From Glandiceps talaboti (Eukaryota > Hemichordata > Enteropneusta > Spengelidae): a stretch of 64,000 nt of DNA. Location: assembly GCF_964340395.1 (NCBI RefSeq), contig NC_135563.1, positions 1,482,001-1,546,000 on the forward strand. Reading direction: 5' to 3'. The notes beneath the pieces are model-generated. The model was not told the DNA's origin. It was given only the letters and a program-made list of their open reading frames with translations, and ran no database searches. Positions 36,801 through 51,712 of this stretch are shown here, piece after piece (the first letter of the stretch is position 1; every line of letters begins with the position of its first letter). Position numbers and translations under genes: made by a program.

Positions 36801-39800
36801 TCTATAAACTTTTAAAATCAACATAACAAAGTAGTTTGACGTATATACTTCAGTTAAACTAAGTTTTATTTTTACTAATTGACCGTTGATCTCAACACAT
36901 GGTCATTTTACTCGCTTGTTTTACTGCCACCTTAAGTTTGCGAAATTGTTGATTAAACAAGTTTGACAGAGTTTGTATCAAACCAAATACATTCCTGTTT
37001 TGAAGTTTACATATATGTTTGCCGATCATTTGTTTTCAAATGCATTGGACTTCTATTTAAAAACATCATTGCCCTACTATACTGTGGGTAGATAGAGAGA
37101 TTGAATGGATTCACGCTCACTTAATTTCGGAAGTCATTGACTTGGAATAAGTTTGAGCCAACAAGCCTACCTTTCATGACGGTTAGTACCCGCCCAATAT
37201 TGGCAAAAAACCAACACCTTTTCGGTCCATTCCAAATATTGACTTGACTATTTTAGGTGTACAGAAGTTGGCTTGTTAACATTAAGTTGGGAGTCTAAGA
37301 ACATTTAGTACTACACTAGTTCCACGGATCATTAATACCGCTTTTTTTCCTTCCGGAAAATAACAAAAACAAAACGATGGAAGATAAAACTTTAAAAATC
37401 TATATTTGCAGGTGAATTAATGAAGCGAAGGTACAGTCGTAGCGGCGTCCGAGTCCGAATAGCAAAGAATAACAATGCCATTTCAGGACCAGTTCAAAGA
37501 AAATAATATGAACAATAAACATTCAAAAGATAGGCGTATAAAAACGTCATACGTTATGAATATATTTGTAGAAGCGTCTGAGAGTGGTGTTCGAGAGACA
37601 CCGTCAAGGGAGACGAACTATATGTAGCGATGTAACTGTTTGTGTTCACAGTGGAACTTCGAACAGTTTCTTTAAATACCAACTTACGCCCATATGCGGG
37701 GCACGATATTATCGATTCACCAACTCTTTAGGAAACTGCCCATATTATAACATTATTATTTTTAAAAACGCTTAAGAAAAGTAACAGAAGAACTATAGAA
37801 AAACTCCAAGATATAGCCTTAGGAGCAAATAAATGTAGATATAGTCTGGCTGCGCGGTAACTAAATACATCGGCCCATTTTGACGGCGTACTTGTATGCT
37901 TAGTTATTGACAAGTCAATAACAAATTACAATGTAAGTTGGCCTGCGATGTGAGAATGATTATCATACTTATAAAAACTGATATTTAGTAAAAATTAATT
38001 TTACCTATTAATTTGAAGAGGTTCTTTGATAGCAACTTTCAAGTTAAAAATCAGTGTGTTTAAATATCAAGTCACTTACGTGGTCTACAACATCCGTCTC
38101 GACTAATTTGCAGAGAACAACGTTACTATGCATGCTTAGTCACATTCTACATGCTGAATTGTTCGTTGTGAATTAATACCACGTGAAACGAATTTCATTT
38201 GTAGCTTTATCCTTGTCGGTTCCCGTTGTTAGCTCAAAATTGCGTCGCCTAAAATTCCTCCCATGCCGCTTTTCTGCTTTTCTCAATCAAGCCCTCTAAA
38301 CATTAATCGAGCAAATCAGGTAAAAAATCGCCTACATCATCCACACTGTCGTCTTTAATATAAGTAAAGAAGCAGTTCTGAAAGCGCGCTCTCGCTAAAT
38401 TTGCTGCATTCTCAGCGTGAGTTGAAACTCGTGCTAATAGCTTTCATACATGCAAGACACTATAATGTGCGAGAAGTGCTTTGTACCTCAATATTAAGCA
38501 AAAGCTGCTTTTGAATCTAGCTGTTTTATTGCGTGGAAACGAATTCAATTTTTACATCCATAACGCACGATTTAATCTACACAAACTGTTTGCATCAGCG
38601 ACTCCGGTTTTATTAGCATTTCCCACTGCGAGCCAACACAAAAGAGGTACCCGGCTTCCTTTCGCTTCGTATTACTTCCAAAGGTTCGTAAAACTAAATG
38701 CAAGTCTTATTTATAACTATTCAATTTTGCGTGTACCTAAGAAAATTAACATCACCATATGATAAACAAGTGATCCCATGTGAGACGAGAAATCCAATAC
38801 GACTCAACGCACTAACACAAAAATGGGTCTCCCTGAAAGAGTACAAGGACTACATTTCCTCTAAATTGGAAAGATAAATCGACTGAGACGATATTGCTTT
38901 TTATTGTGACTCTGCAGTTTCAAAAGTTGTGACATACATAAGGTGTTAAGTTTAGCTACATGCTAAGTTGTCTAAGGAGAATGTATAATAGCGATTTCTT
39001 GTAATTATGGAGCTTATCGGCTCCTCAATTCCAGCTGTATAACGACGCACGAATCGTCTTTCAAAAATCCGAATAACCAAGGGTTTTTTTCAACGCAGGG
39101 AATAAAAACTCTCGGGTAGCCTGGAAATATTGAAATTGCAAATAATTTGTATTAAGACATGCATCCTGTCGCAGTCATTTAATAGACATGTAATTGACAA
39201 TAAGAAAAATATGAATGTCTGCAAAATGTGATGGAAAATGTTCAATCAAGTAACCAGAGCGTGTCCACTGAAAATGCTCACTAAATGTGTAGCTCTTTTG
39301 TCAATTTCTGATCTACAACATGTTAATTAATATATACTTCTATTGTAACATTGACAAAACGGAATTTATGGGGTCAGGCAGGGGGCCGTGTCTCTCTTGA
39401 TCAATTTAGCACGAACAGTGATTTTTATACGCCGAATTTATGATGAACGGTTTCGCAAATTTGACATACTTGAATGGACTCTGATTATCCATTACGGGGT
39501 TTATAGCTCACTGCGATGTAAAATGAAGTCACAGTACGCATGCCTCGACTGATATACCTCAGACTTTGAATACATCGTCGGCAGTCAGCTCTTTAACAAC
39601 TTTTACATTTGATCACATAAGCCGAAAGTCCACGAATCACAGCGGTTAGCAATCTCCAAATTTCTTGTCAATTTCTTTTGCTGAAGTCTGGAAGTAGTTG
39701 TCCCTTAAACCCTGGAGACTGTATCCGTCCAACTTGCTGCAAAATAATGTCCGCTGTCTTTAAACAGCGACTGAACCTCTTGACAATGTCTATGCTGTGA

Positions 39801-39885
39801 TACGGTTGACTGTGATAAACGGAGTTCGAAATCGACTCGCTGTTACACATACACATGTAGTTGACAAAGACAACAACGATAATTA
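33876..39885. other. Downstream flank of the homeobox gene; single-copy, no other gene supported
   Basis: About 6 kb has only short, unsupported frames (for example 38481-38762). On the minus strand this is 3' of the NK7-like gene, so its 3' UTR lies in the right-hand part. Candidate polyadenylation hexamers on the minus strand are ATTAAA at about 39178-39183 and AATAAA at about 38900-38905. There are no repeats apart from short palindromes such as 'cccacttaggtggg' near 35816. Confidence 0.5.
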
Positions 39886-41994
39886 TTAATGGTTATCGAG
39901 AGTATCATCATTGTCATTTTCATCTTTTGGTGTCGTTCTTCTTACCGTAATTCTGTCATCAGAGCTCTCTTCGTCGCTAACACATCCACTTGCATAGCTA
40001 CTACCGCACTCACTATGGTAGTTGTACGTCTCCTCTCCATTAATACACTTTGTACTATTATCAACTTCTTGGCCATCACATTCGTTTTGATTGTCTGATT
40101 TTTGATTCACAATGTCCTGGCTTTCCTCACAGTTTGAACTGTTCTCCCCCTTTTTTAGCTGTTCGGCTTGTCTCTGTCTAATAGTGTCAATATGCTTTGG
40201 CCCTCCTATTTTATGCTCGGCGGCCTCGGTGTTTGAGATACCGTCCTGTTTCTTCCACTTCGTTCTCCTATTCTGGAACCATATTTTTACCTGGGAAAAT
40301 AGCCAAGGCGACAAGGATGTCGGAAAATTATGTATTTTAGGAACACTTAACATGCCTTGGTCTTAACTGATGTGATCTGTGTGTGCGCGCGTAATAGTTG
40401 TCATTCTCCCACCACATGGTTAGGATTAAAGTACACATTTCAATTATTAAAGGTTGATGGTGAAAACCTGTACGTCGTAATCTTAGACATATCAATCGAT
40501 ATAGTACCACACCAACGTCACATCTTATTGACACCAAATCTGGTATTCCGAAACTAAAGATGTACAATATAGAAACGTTTTTTAAGAGTATCTATCTCTA
40601 TATCTGTCTATCTTGTCTGTCACTCCATGGCTTACACTTCCGTTACAGAAAACTTGACGATAGGTTGACCATGTTAAAATTGAATGGTTTCTCCATTTTG
40701 AAAATATCTTTGACCGTGCCAACGGTTGGTGTTTTATTTTGAAGTACAGGCTTTGTGTCTTTTGTGATGTTTCATTGAGTTGTTCATGTCCATCTAAGTG
40801 TTCTGCTTTGTTCGCACAGTAAGAGTTGAGCAAAGCATAGGAGTATCATCATTTCCCTGTAATGGATCATATGTCCTTGCTAAAAACAATCGAAATTACT
40901 AAATGTGATCTCTTACCTGAGTGTCTGTAACATTTAACAACGAAGCCATCTCAGCCCGTTCACTTGCCGATAAATATTTCTTTAACTCAAACTGCTTTTC
41001 CAATTCAAATATCTGCCGCCCTGTAAACGTTGTCCGTGCTTTCTTTTTCTTTTGATCACTCTCTTTTCCATCCGACGTTTCACTACTTTTGCTATTCTTC
41101 CTCTTAATTCCCTTTTCCACCTTCGCGGTTTTATCTGAGATACAAAAAAAACGAAATGCCAAAAAGTGTGATTTAGCCCTAATGGGATGATAAATGTCGC
41201 ACTGGTGTGAAATATTAACCAATAAACAAGATTTCATTTGGCTGTGTGTCTAACTTGGCTTGCGCTACGCTCAGTTATGTAAACACTTACATTGATGTTA
41301 ATTGTTGGCTTTTCGAGTGAACTTTTAAAAAATGCGTGGAAATCTGTTCAATCAAAGTTCTGTTAACTTTGGGTTTGGTCTGGTTAGAAGTCATGAATTC
41401 ATGTTGATTAAATAATCGGTCGGTTAAAGAATGTGTGTACATAGTATACGGCGAGGGGTTAGGCTAAATCTTTGTGCACACATAACTGGGACCCGTTTAA
41501 CACAAAGGGTGGCTAGTGATTCTCTTATAATGGCCTATTATTAGACTATTAACTGTTAACCTCCATGTACCTTGTTCGGCAATGGTTGTTAAGTCGACTT
41601 CTGCTTCTCTCTCGCCACTGCTTGACTCTTCCCCAGTGGATGAGTTCGTTTGCCATGTTTGTTCATTTTTTGTTTCTTTTTGTATGTCACAGTCTTCCAA
41701 GTTTTGTCGTTTTTCCTTCAAATTCACAGTCGCTGTACAGTCAGTCCTGTAAGATACCGTATTTGGTGATACGGTAATGGTCTCGCCGCGTGGCCGTGAA
41801 TCACACGAATCCTGTCTATTTCTCTCTTCTTTCTGCTGTTGCTCTAGTTTGCTGTGTTCTTCTATACCGAGAATGTCAACCACAGAAAACGGGGTGGGAT
41901 GTTTTGGTGGTCGTTCGTAGATGTGTGGGTGCCAAGTTCCGACCGCTACAAGTGAGGGACAGGTTTTAACGATTCCATTCAATTGCATCATCAT
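39886..41994 (-). CDS. NK7-type homeobox transcription factor, three exons
   Basis: The coding exons are 41994-41571, 41134-40917 and 40290-39886 (348 codons plus stop). Introns have consensus ends (CAAG|GTACAT...CTCAG|AT and CTCAG|GTAAGA...CCCAG|GT) and phases agree. The homeodomain is residues 171-230, starting [18 protein letters not shown]. Helix 3 is [13 protein letters not shown] with Q50 and N51. The second intron splits it between positions 44 and 45, a common homeobox site. An eh1/TN repressor motif, FSVVDILG, is at residues 36-43. A Lys/Ser-rich linker precedes the homeodomain, and an acidic Ser-rich tail follows. The block SNTEAAEHK after the homeodomain, with the T7-F8-T9-G10 wording, matches what I know of NK7.1 and separates it from NK5/HMX and NK6. 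It should be a nuclear DNA-binding regulator. The start is the first of three tandem ATGs; the frame stays open upstream to a stop at 42046. A further 5' coding exon cannot be excluded. Confidence 0.88.
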
Positions 41995-44900
41995 CGTCAG
42001 ATAGCTCACCGTCGTTATCGGTCCCTCACTCACTATCAAATCAAATCACACAATATTCCTGATGAATGCAAAAAAAATGTGACCAGTCCTCTGTTAGTCA
42101 ATAATAATTCGGGGTTTTCCACGTGACTTTATCCCTCTAATCAGTCCGCCTGTGTATCCCAGGTGAAGCAAGCAAAAACGCTGACAATGAGCGCTGTGAG
42201 GTATCGACTACGAAACCAAGACGTCGTCTGGTGTACTGTGCTCACTTCCACAACAATACAAGCCTTTAGCTGCAGGAATAGCTCAATTACATCGGATCGC
42301 TTGACGGCGCACAAAAAGACCGCTCAAGAAAAACTGAACAATTCAACCCGAATTATTTGACACACTAAACAAATCAATACACTGATTGGACCAGTGATAA
42401 GGGTAATTAAAAGCGGTTGTTGACAAGAATATAGCTGCTATCTGCACAGTTTTGGGCCCATCGTGATATCAGATTCGTCCGTGATTGGACGGTATCGGTT
42501 CGTATGAGGTCTCTCAAATAGCATGCGCTGGTACTTAATGCGCCACACAATTGGTCAATTACCAATAACGAGGCTCCTTGTGATCTACCGTGCCTAATTT
42601 CTATTATCCATTGTCAATCAATTGACTTAACGCAGTCACGGCCGTCCCACCGCCATTAATAGGCCCTACTTCGTGTGTTATGGTTGATGGATGGGTATGC
42701 AATGCCAATTATAAACTCCGACAGCATTGGGTCAAGCTACGTAATACCAAAGCAAGGCGAGCTCGATCCTGATGGCAAATGTTCCATCCCTACATAACAA
42801 ATGGAAATTAATCAAGGTTTAAACCGAACGTTATACCTTGTTGCATAGTTGATAATGACACCGGCTTTTCCTCTGGGCCAATTAATGAGGTTTACAGCTG
42901 TCGTTTTCGTTTCGGCTCTCCCTCAATTCAGACAACACTGCACTAAAGAAGCCGATGGCTTGAGGAAGGTCTCATTCTTACCCTCATTTGTAAAGAAAAT
43001 AAAGCCTATCGATGGGGAGTATAAGGATCGCTTAATGCACCATCATTGGCTAAAGAATGTTTAAAACTGGAAGGGGTCTATATGATAGGACTGCTCTATT
43101 AAGTAAACAACAAACAATAGCTGCAGTTAAAATATCTGAATACGAGACGATCGTGCAATCGAACCACTTATATGGTGTCGAAAGAGCTATACAATTACAC
43201 TGAAACAGTAGAGTCGGAAGGGACAAGTGGGGAAACATTGTGAATCTCAGTCCAGCTCGAAATAGACAGATTGGCGATACCATAGCTTGGCCCCTATGAC
43301 ACATAACAGTATTTTAACGAGTTGTGTGTAGAGTGTTGGGCTGGCCTTAGGTGTTAAATAGTAATTAAATGTGTACATATAGTGTGTTTTGTACACAGGC
43401 AAACTCATTAGGTACTACCTTATCGCTGTTCTCTGTCACCGTGCACAGATCTTTATCTTCCCTTCCGCTATCCTTATAGATATGCAAACGTGAGACTCAG
43501 ACCTCGGGCAAACATTATTAACCGATCTATTGGCAATTCAGTCGGACACTCAAATTTATCATGGTGTGGTGTCAGTGCAGCTGACGTTTTAGTGACAATG
43601 CACCAACTAAGATAATATTTCGCTCAATAAATAAAGTGAAGGACGTTTAATAGTATCAGCGTTTACCTTCAGCGTTCAATATGATCTTTTCGATTTGCAA
43701 ATGTTAATAAGAGAGCAAACATGATGCATTCTAGTCAGTACATATTGTATTACTGTGGACAAAATCCAATATCGCACCATACTAACTAATTCATGAATTG
43801 CTCCTCGTGGCACAATTAAACAATCTCACGCAGTCTTGCTTCGTCATCGGAGAGAGTTTAATAGAGTCGATCTGTAGGAGTTGAGAATCCCTGCAGTACC
43901 CTACCACCCCTCCTGTGCGAGTGGAGAATATCTGCAGTGGTGCCACGAGGTAGACTTTGCTATCCAGTAAATTGATTGTTGGGTTGGGTAACTAAGAATG
44001 GCGTTAATTGATGGCAGTCATCGACTAGTATTTAAGAGGTCGTTTGCACATTATTTGCCACACCATACCCAGATTCTTATCAGTTAAATAAAGCTCCTTA
44101 TTTCACTCAAAAACATTAAAGACGGTTTTTTTCAATTCTCAGAGTTAGCATTGATACCTACCACTTCAAGTCAACTAGTAAGGCACGTTTATCCTGGTAT
44201 TCGCTTACCTTTCTCAACTACACACACAGGCAGAGTGAAACCTGGCACTTTGTAGTAAATGCGTGAATGGGTCTGCTAGCCAAACAGTCTGTTATTCGAA
44301 GTGAAGCACACCCTATTGTAAGCGATCAATGGGCCAAGCAACATAAAAAGCCTCTTTTTATCGAGCTTACTTCAGGTGAGGGCAGCGTACTAAGCACCCG
44401 GTATTGGATGTCATCGGCGCTGCTTCAACACACTGCAATTTTGACACGTTCACACAAACAGCTTGTCAGCTTAAAAAATCTCTAAGATTTTCTCCAGCAA
44501 AAGAAAAAAAAACACCACGTTAGTTGTGATTTGAATAAACACAGTGACTGCCGTTGAAGGAACTGTGGAATCTAAGCTTCAATAGCGTTTTCAATTACCA
44601 CGATAATTCATCTCTCAGTTTGGCATCTGCTTCGAAACTCGGCGCTATCTATTAAGTGCACTGTATAATGTAAACTCGCCGCCGATAAATTTTGGTCACA
44701 ACTATTAATGGCATATTATAACTTGTTTACTGTAATTCACACAATGACAAAAGCTAGCATTCAATTTAATAGCGACGACAGACTACAGTCGTTTGTATGT
44801 TAACAGAGTCGACTGTAAGTTCTATCGCGTGCAATTACGATATTTTTCCTATTTTGGACTTTACTTTTTAAATTGCTAAGCTACGACAAATATCGCAAGT

Positions 44901-47900
44901 GCTTTGTGCATTACTGAATAATTACAAAATCACGTATTTTACACCAAAATACACCTTTATTATCTCCAAATGAGCTTAAATGTCTGCAGTAGCTCCGGGG
45001 GTTGGAAAATGGGCGCCAACTGGAACCAGACGACAACTGCAGAGTGATATAAACGATTGAAGTTTGATCATGCATGATTTGATAATACGTGAAACACAGT
45101 GATTTACTCGTCATCCCGAATCACTACAGAAATATAACATTCAATTGACTCCCAGGGGAAGTACATGAATACCATAAAAAAAATCGCGATTATTGCATCA
45201 GGAACGCTTGAAGAAGTCTCGCTAAAATCTGCCCTTTTAAGAAAGCACGATCTAATGCCCCTGCCGCATCAGACAATGTTGACTACTGAGTGAATGTAAA
45301 GGACTCAAATAAAATCGACTTCAATATGTGTAATGTGTGGGCTCAAATCGGGTCCGAAGATCAAATATTAAAACACCGTCGTTCACATACATGTACACTA
45401 GCAAGTTCATTTATTTCATCAATCCCGTGAGAAAATATAATGAGGCATGGAACGACACTACCCTATTCGACATCTCTTAATTTCGTTGAGTTTAGAAAAT
45501 ATGATGCTGTGAAATGAAGCGAAATATTCGTCTAGCTGAATAATAGTTGATGAATGTGTTTAGTAGGGCAGTCTTAATAGATCGCGCCATCTCAAACACA
45601 GAGGTCTCCCTAGCCTATCTGAATTGAATAACAAAACGACAGCTTCGAATTCGGCTATATCATATCATACTGACGCAGGTGATGGGAATAAACATGATGT
45701 CACCCCCTCTACTCATTGATTTTGCTAAATTTACAATTTTATTTGTAACGTGTCCTCAAAGTTGGAAACTGATATCGATGAAGATATAATGAATACAATT
45801 TCAATGAATATAATAACTTTGAAGTTAAATCTGGTAAAAAAAAATCAACTGTTGAAAAATACCAGAGACAAAGTTAGAGGCAAAATATGGTCGTTGGTCT
45901 GTTGTGTGTTCACGTGTAATAACAGCAAAATAAGAACGAAAAAAACACATCAACGTAAATGATATACGATCTTGTGGGTGAATGCCTTAAAAGGTGTAAG
46001 TCGGCCGCCATTAACTGACCTCTTTAAAATCAATTTCCTTTGAATTATACCATAAAATATGTCTGTTTCTAGGCTAGAAGTTGTTGTGGTCTTATGATAA
46101 AAAATTCAACAGTTTTCCTGAGTATGTACCCAATTGGATTTGTATCACGTCTAGGTGACGCTAATGAGACTGGATTGCTACATCATAAATACCACGGCGG
46201 TCAAATCTATAAATCACCCCTCAATATAACAACATATTAATGCCATTCCAGATGATAAAAGGCCACGCCAAAATAGTCTATCAGATTATCGTCCGTTTAA
46301 AATTAGTGTTTAGGATTCAACTATATGTACACACCAATACTGGGTTGACACTGACTAACTACTGGTGGTGGCTGTGATGGCTGTGGTCACGGGAGAAGGG
46401 GAGAAGGGAGAAGTCACCTTCTAACAGGAGTTTCAAGGTGTTAGCACAAAAAGTTGTTAGGACCAAATGACATGTTCATGTTTCATTCATTTATTTCATT
46501 GGCCATGACTAAGAATGACGTCATTGCATTGATAAAACTATTATGCTTGAAGTGATCTAATTAATCAGAACATGATGTGAAAATAGCATGTTCAGAAGAA
46601 TTGACTATAAAACAAAAATAACTAATAAAAATATGTTTTGACAATGGCTATTTTTCATCATCCGAAGCAATGTGTGCCTTGTTGATTGGTATATATCACA
46701 CTAATCATCAACACTTTAGTACGACATTAAGTGCCGTGCCAGGCTGTATCACTGAAACACGACATGTTTGTATTAAGATTTATCGTGTCCTGGGGCGGGT
46801 GGACCAATGATTGCTCAAACTGATAAGACGTAAGCAGCTAAAAGTATTCGATTTTGTTATAATAAGTTGGGAATCAGGTAATGTAATAAAACGCATTCCA
46901 TAATAAAAACAGTACCAATATCGTGAAGGTGACATTTCGTGCAAAAAAAACGTCAATGCTGTGATCATTCTTTGTTTTGCTTTATAAAAAAATCAAACAT
47001 ACTAGGGAGACAGACGCTATAAATACACAGCTGATATCTAAGCTATTACTGCCAATCGAACAGTCAACTCACAGATTGTGACCACCAACAATCTGTCACT
47101 CACAGCCCAGAGCTCCCCTAGAAGGCTATGTAATCAGTGGCCTTTCATATTGGCGATATCGTTCAATGTGGCGGGACAAATTGACGTGGTTACGATTTCG
47201 ATTGGTTTATGAACTTCTGAAATGACCTTTGAACGTAATGAAATCTATGTTCATTTCAAGTGTCGGTGGAATACTGTATTTAATTGAAAAATCTATTTGA
47301 TGTGTTCTACAAAGCGAAGTGAAAATTGATATTATGAAGAACGCCGCTGAGTAGTGATTGCAACAACGATAAATCCACTGATTCCCGATTGTATAATTGA
47401 AAATTATATGTTTTCGGTGCCGTCGCTGGATTATGACAAACTTTCACAATTCAATCATATTTATGGTTGATAACCATGATGTCAAGAGATATCGAAAAAC
47501 ATAAAGAATAATTTCATCTCTTTTATTTTGTCAGAAAGATAACTACAAATTTTGGATTAATATCTTTATAATATTGTTTTTCTTACAAATAACACTTCCA
47601 GACTGGCCACGCTAGCCTAAATGCACTGTTTTGCTTTAACAAGACCAGATAGCCTAGGTAGTGTCAATGATGTCTCCTATGAAATGATCGTAATGATCAT
47701 AATAACACAACTAGGGAGTCTCGTCAAACGCATTGCTCTAACGAGCACCGGTGTACTGTACGTGTCAATGACGGCGGTCTCGACAATGTCCTCTACAAAT
47801 TTTACAGCGATTCTCCGACAATTTCAGATCTGCTCTCGGCTGAAGAGCACACACAATAGTCTAACAGAGTTGCAAAATGCTCGTTATTGCTGCAAACGGC

Positions 47901-48239
47901 CTTCATCCAAGGCATACAGGAATCTTGATGGTGTTACTAAGTATTTTATCAGGTAGTTTATGTATTCGGTGCCGCCTCTTTGCCACAGTGAAGTGCGATA
48001 ATGTGGGAAACGGTTGTGTATTACCCTAGAGATTTTTACCATATTGCCACGTTTTTCTGCTCGAACTGAGACCTGAGAAGACTTCCTAAGTGATGTGACA
48101 TGACGAAGGGCTAACATTAATACATTTAGCCTCTCCAGAACAAGTACCCCTAGCAGTAGTTTCCCTTTTCCCGCCATAATTATCTTTCGCGCCATAATTA
48201 CCTTTCATGTAATAAATTACAACTTGAAAAGATGTCCAT
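41995..48239. other. Upstream flank of the homeobox gene; candidate regulatory region
   Basis: About 6.2 kb of complex, single-copy-looking DNA lies 5' of the minus-strand NK7-like gene. No other coding exon is convincing: the frames at 42163, 42849, 43050, 44267, 45750 and 47621 are short, lack domains and overlap others. Long stretches without repeats beside a developmental gene are where enhancers usually sit, but no specific site is claimed. Near 48168-48205 the word 'cgccataatta.ctttc' occurs twice. Confidence 0.5.
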
Positions 48240-48905
48240 CGTTTTTACTCCCATAAGGGGAGGCTATGTTATGCGTTTGTCTGTCTGTGTGTATGTGTCT
48301 GTATGTCTGTCTGTCTGTCAACACGATATCTCACAAACCACTGCATGGATTCTAATGAACCGTATCTTCCATATGCGAATCGCAAGAACTGGTAAGATTT
48401 TGGTAAAATCCAATGAACGTTGATCAGTCATTTGCATAATTGATGGTGTTTACTACGATATATCTTAAGAATGCAGACTTCTAATTCAACATAATAGTAA
48501 TACATGTATTAACCATAACAAGGCGCTAGTATGTTGTATATCGTTTACTGATGTATCACACGCGTTTGATATAGTTTTTATGTGGTTTTTAATTGTGATG
48601 TGTAATTTGCATAAATAATCATTTTGATAAATTTAAATTTCGGATGATTTAGTGTATGTATTGATGGTAAAGAAGTGCATGTCATTGATGTAGCTTATGA
48701 TCGTAATGGTTAATTTGCATAATTAGGGGTTTTCCGATTGTTAGGCATTATGTTAACTATGCAAACTTCAAATTCCATATAGTTTCATATAATTAATTTT
48801 CCAATTAAGTGGTACATAATGTATACAACCTATAACTCAGTATTTTGCATTCCAACAATGTGTGTAAGACCAACAATCTAGCATTCAGATTGAATCTGGT
48901 TGAAA
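48240..48905 (+). repeat. Dispersed repeat family R1, copy 3
   Basis: The copy opens with 'actcccataaggggaggct' and a 'gtctgtctg' tract. It continues with 'ttgcataatt' and 'atcttaagaatgcagacttc' words and closes with 'gcattcagattgaatctggt' near 48881-48902. Same order as copies at 6531 and 59605. Confidence 0.7.
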
Positions 48906-51304
<2,399 letters not shown>

Positions 51305-51338
51305 ACCATAGACCCTCCTTTGGTGGAGGGTCTATGGT
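51305..51338. repeat. Perfect 14-bp hairpin
   Basis: The arms ACCATAGACCCTCC (51305-51318) and its exact complement (51325-51338) flank a 6-nt loop. On either strand an RNA would form a strong stem. No flanking gene explains it. Confidence 0.85.
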
Positions 51339-51510
51339 GCAACACGTTTTGAAATAGATAAATAATTCCACCATGACCCACCATCATATTGACGATGGTT
51401 GCGATGGCGACGGCCTGGCGCTGCGACGACAGCCAACCACAAACACAGTAACGTCGACGTTGACAGCATACAGAAATCACAGACTGTACACACACAATTA
51501 AACTTGATAT

Positions 51511-51561
51511 GTCTGTGTGTGTGTATGTATGTATGTATGTATGTATGTATGTATGTGTGTG

Positions 51562-51593
<32 letters not shown>

Positions 51594-51625
51594 TGCGTAC
51601 GTGCGTGCGTGCGTGCGTGCGTGTA

Positions 51626-51658
<33 letters not shown>

Positions 51659-51712
51659 ATGTATGTATGTATGTATGCATGTATGTATGTATGTATGTAT
51701 GTATGTATGTAT
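51511..51712. repeat. Compound (TGTA)n/(TG)n/(CGTG)n microsatellite
   Basis: Blocks run in the order TG, TGTA, TG, CGTG, TG, TGTA. The arrangement is roughly symmetric around the CGTG block. Open frames in all registers are artefacts. Confidence 0.97.

Noticed and set aside
41995-42039. Extension of the NK7 coding start to 42039
   Set aside because: The frame is open to 42045 but the codon at 42039 is TTG. The first ATG is at 41994.
47621-48195. Overlapping 103-111-codon frames on opposite strands
   Set aside because: Neither shows a domain or codon bias I can defend.
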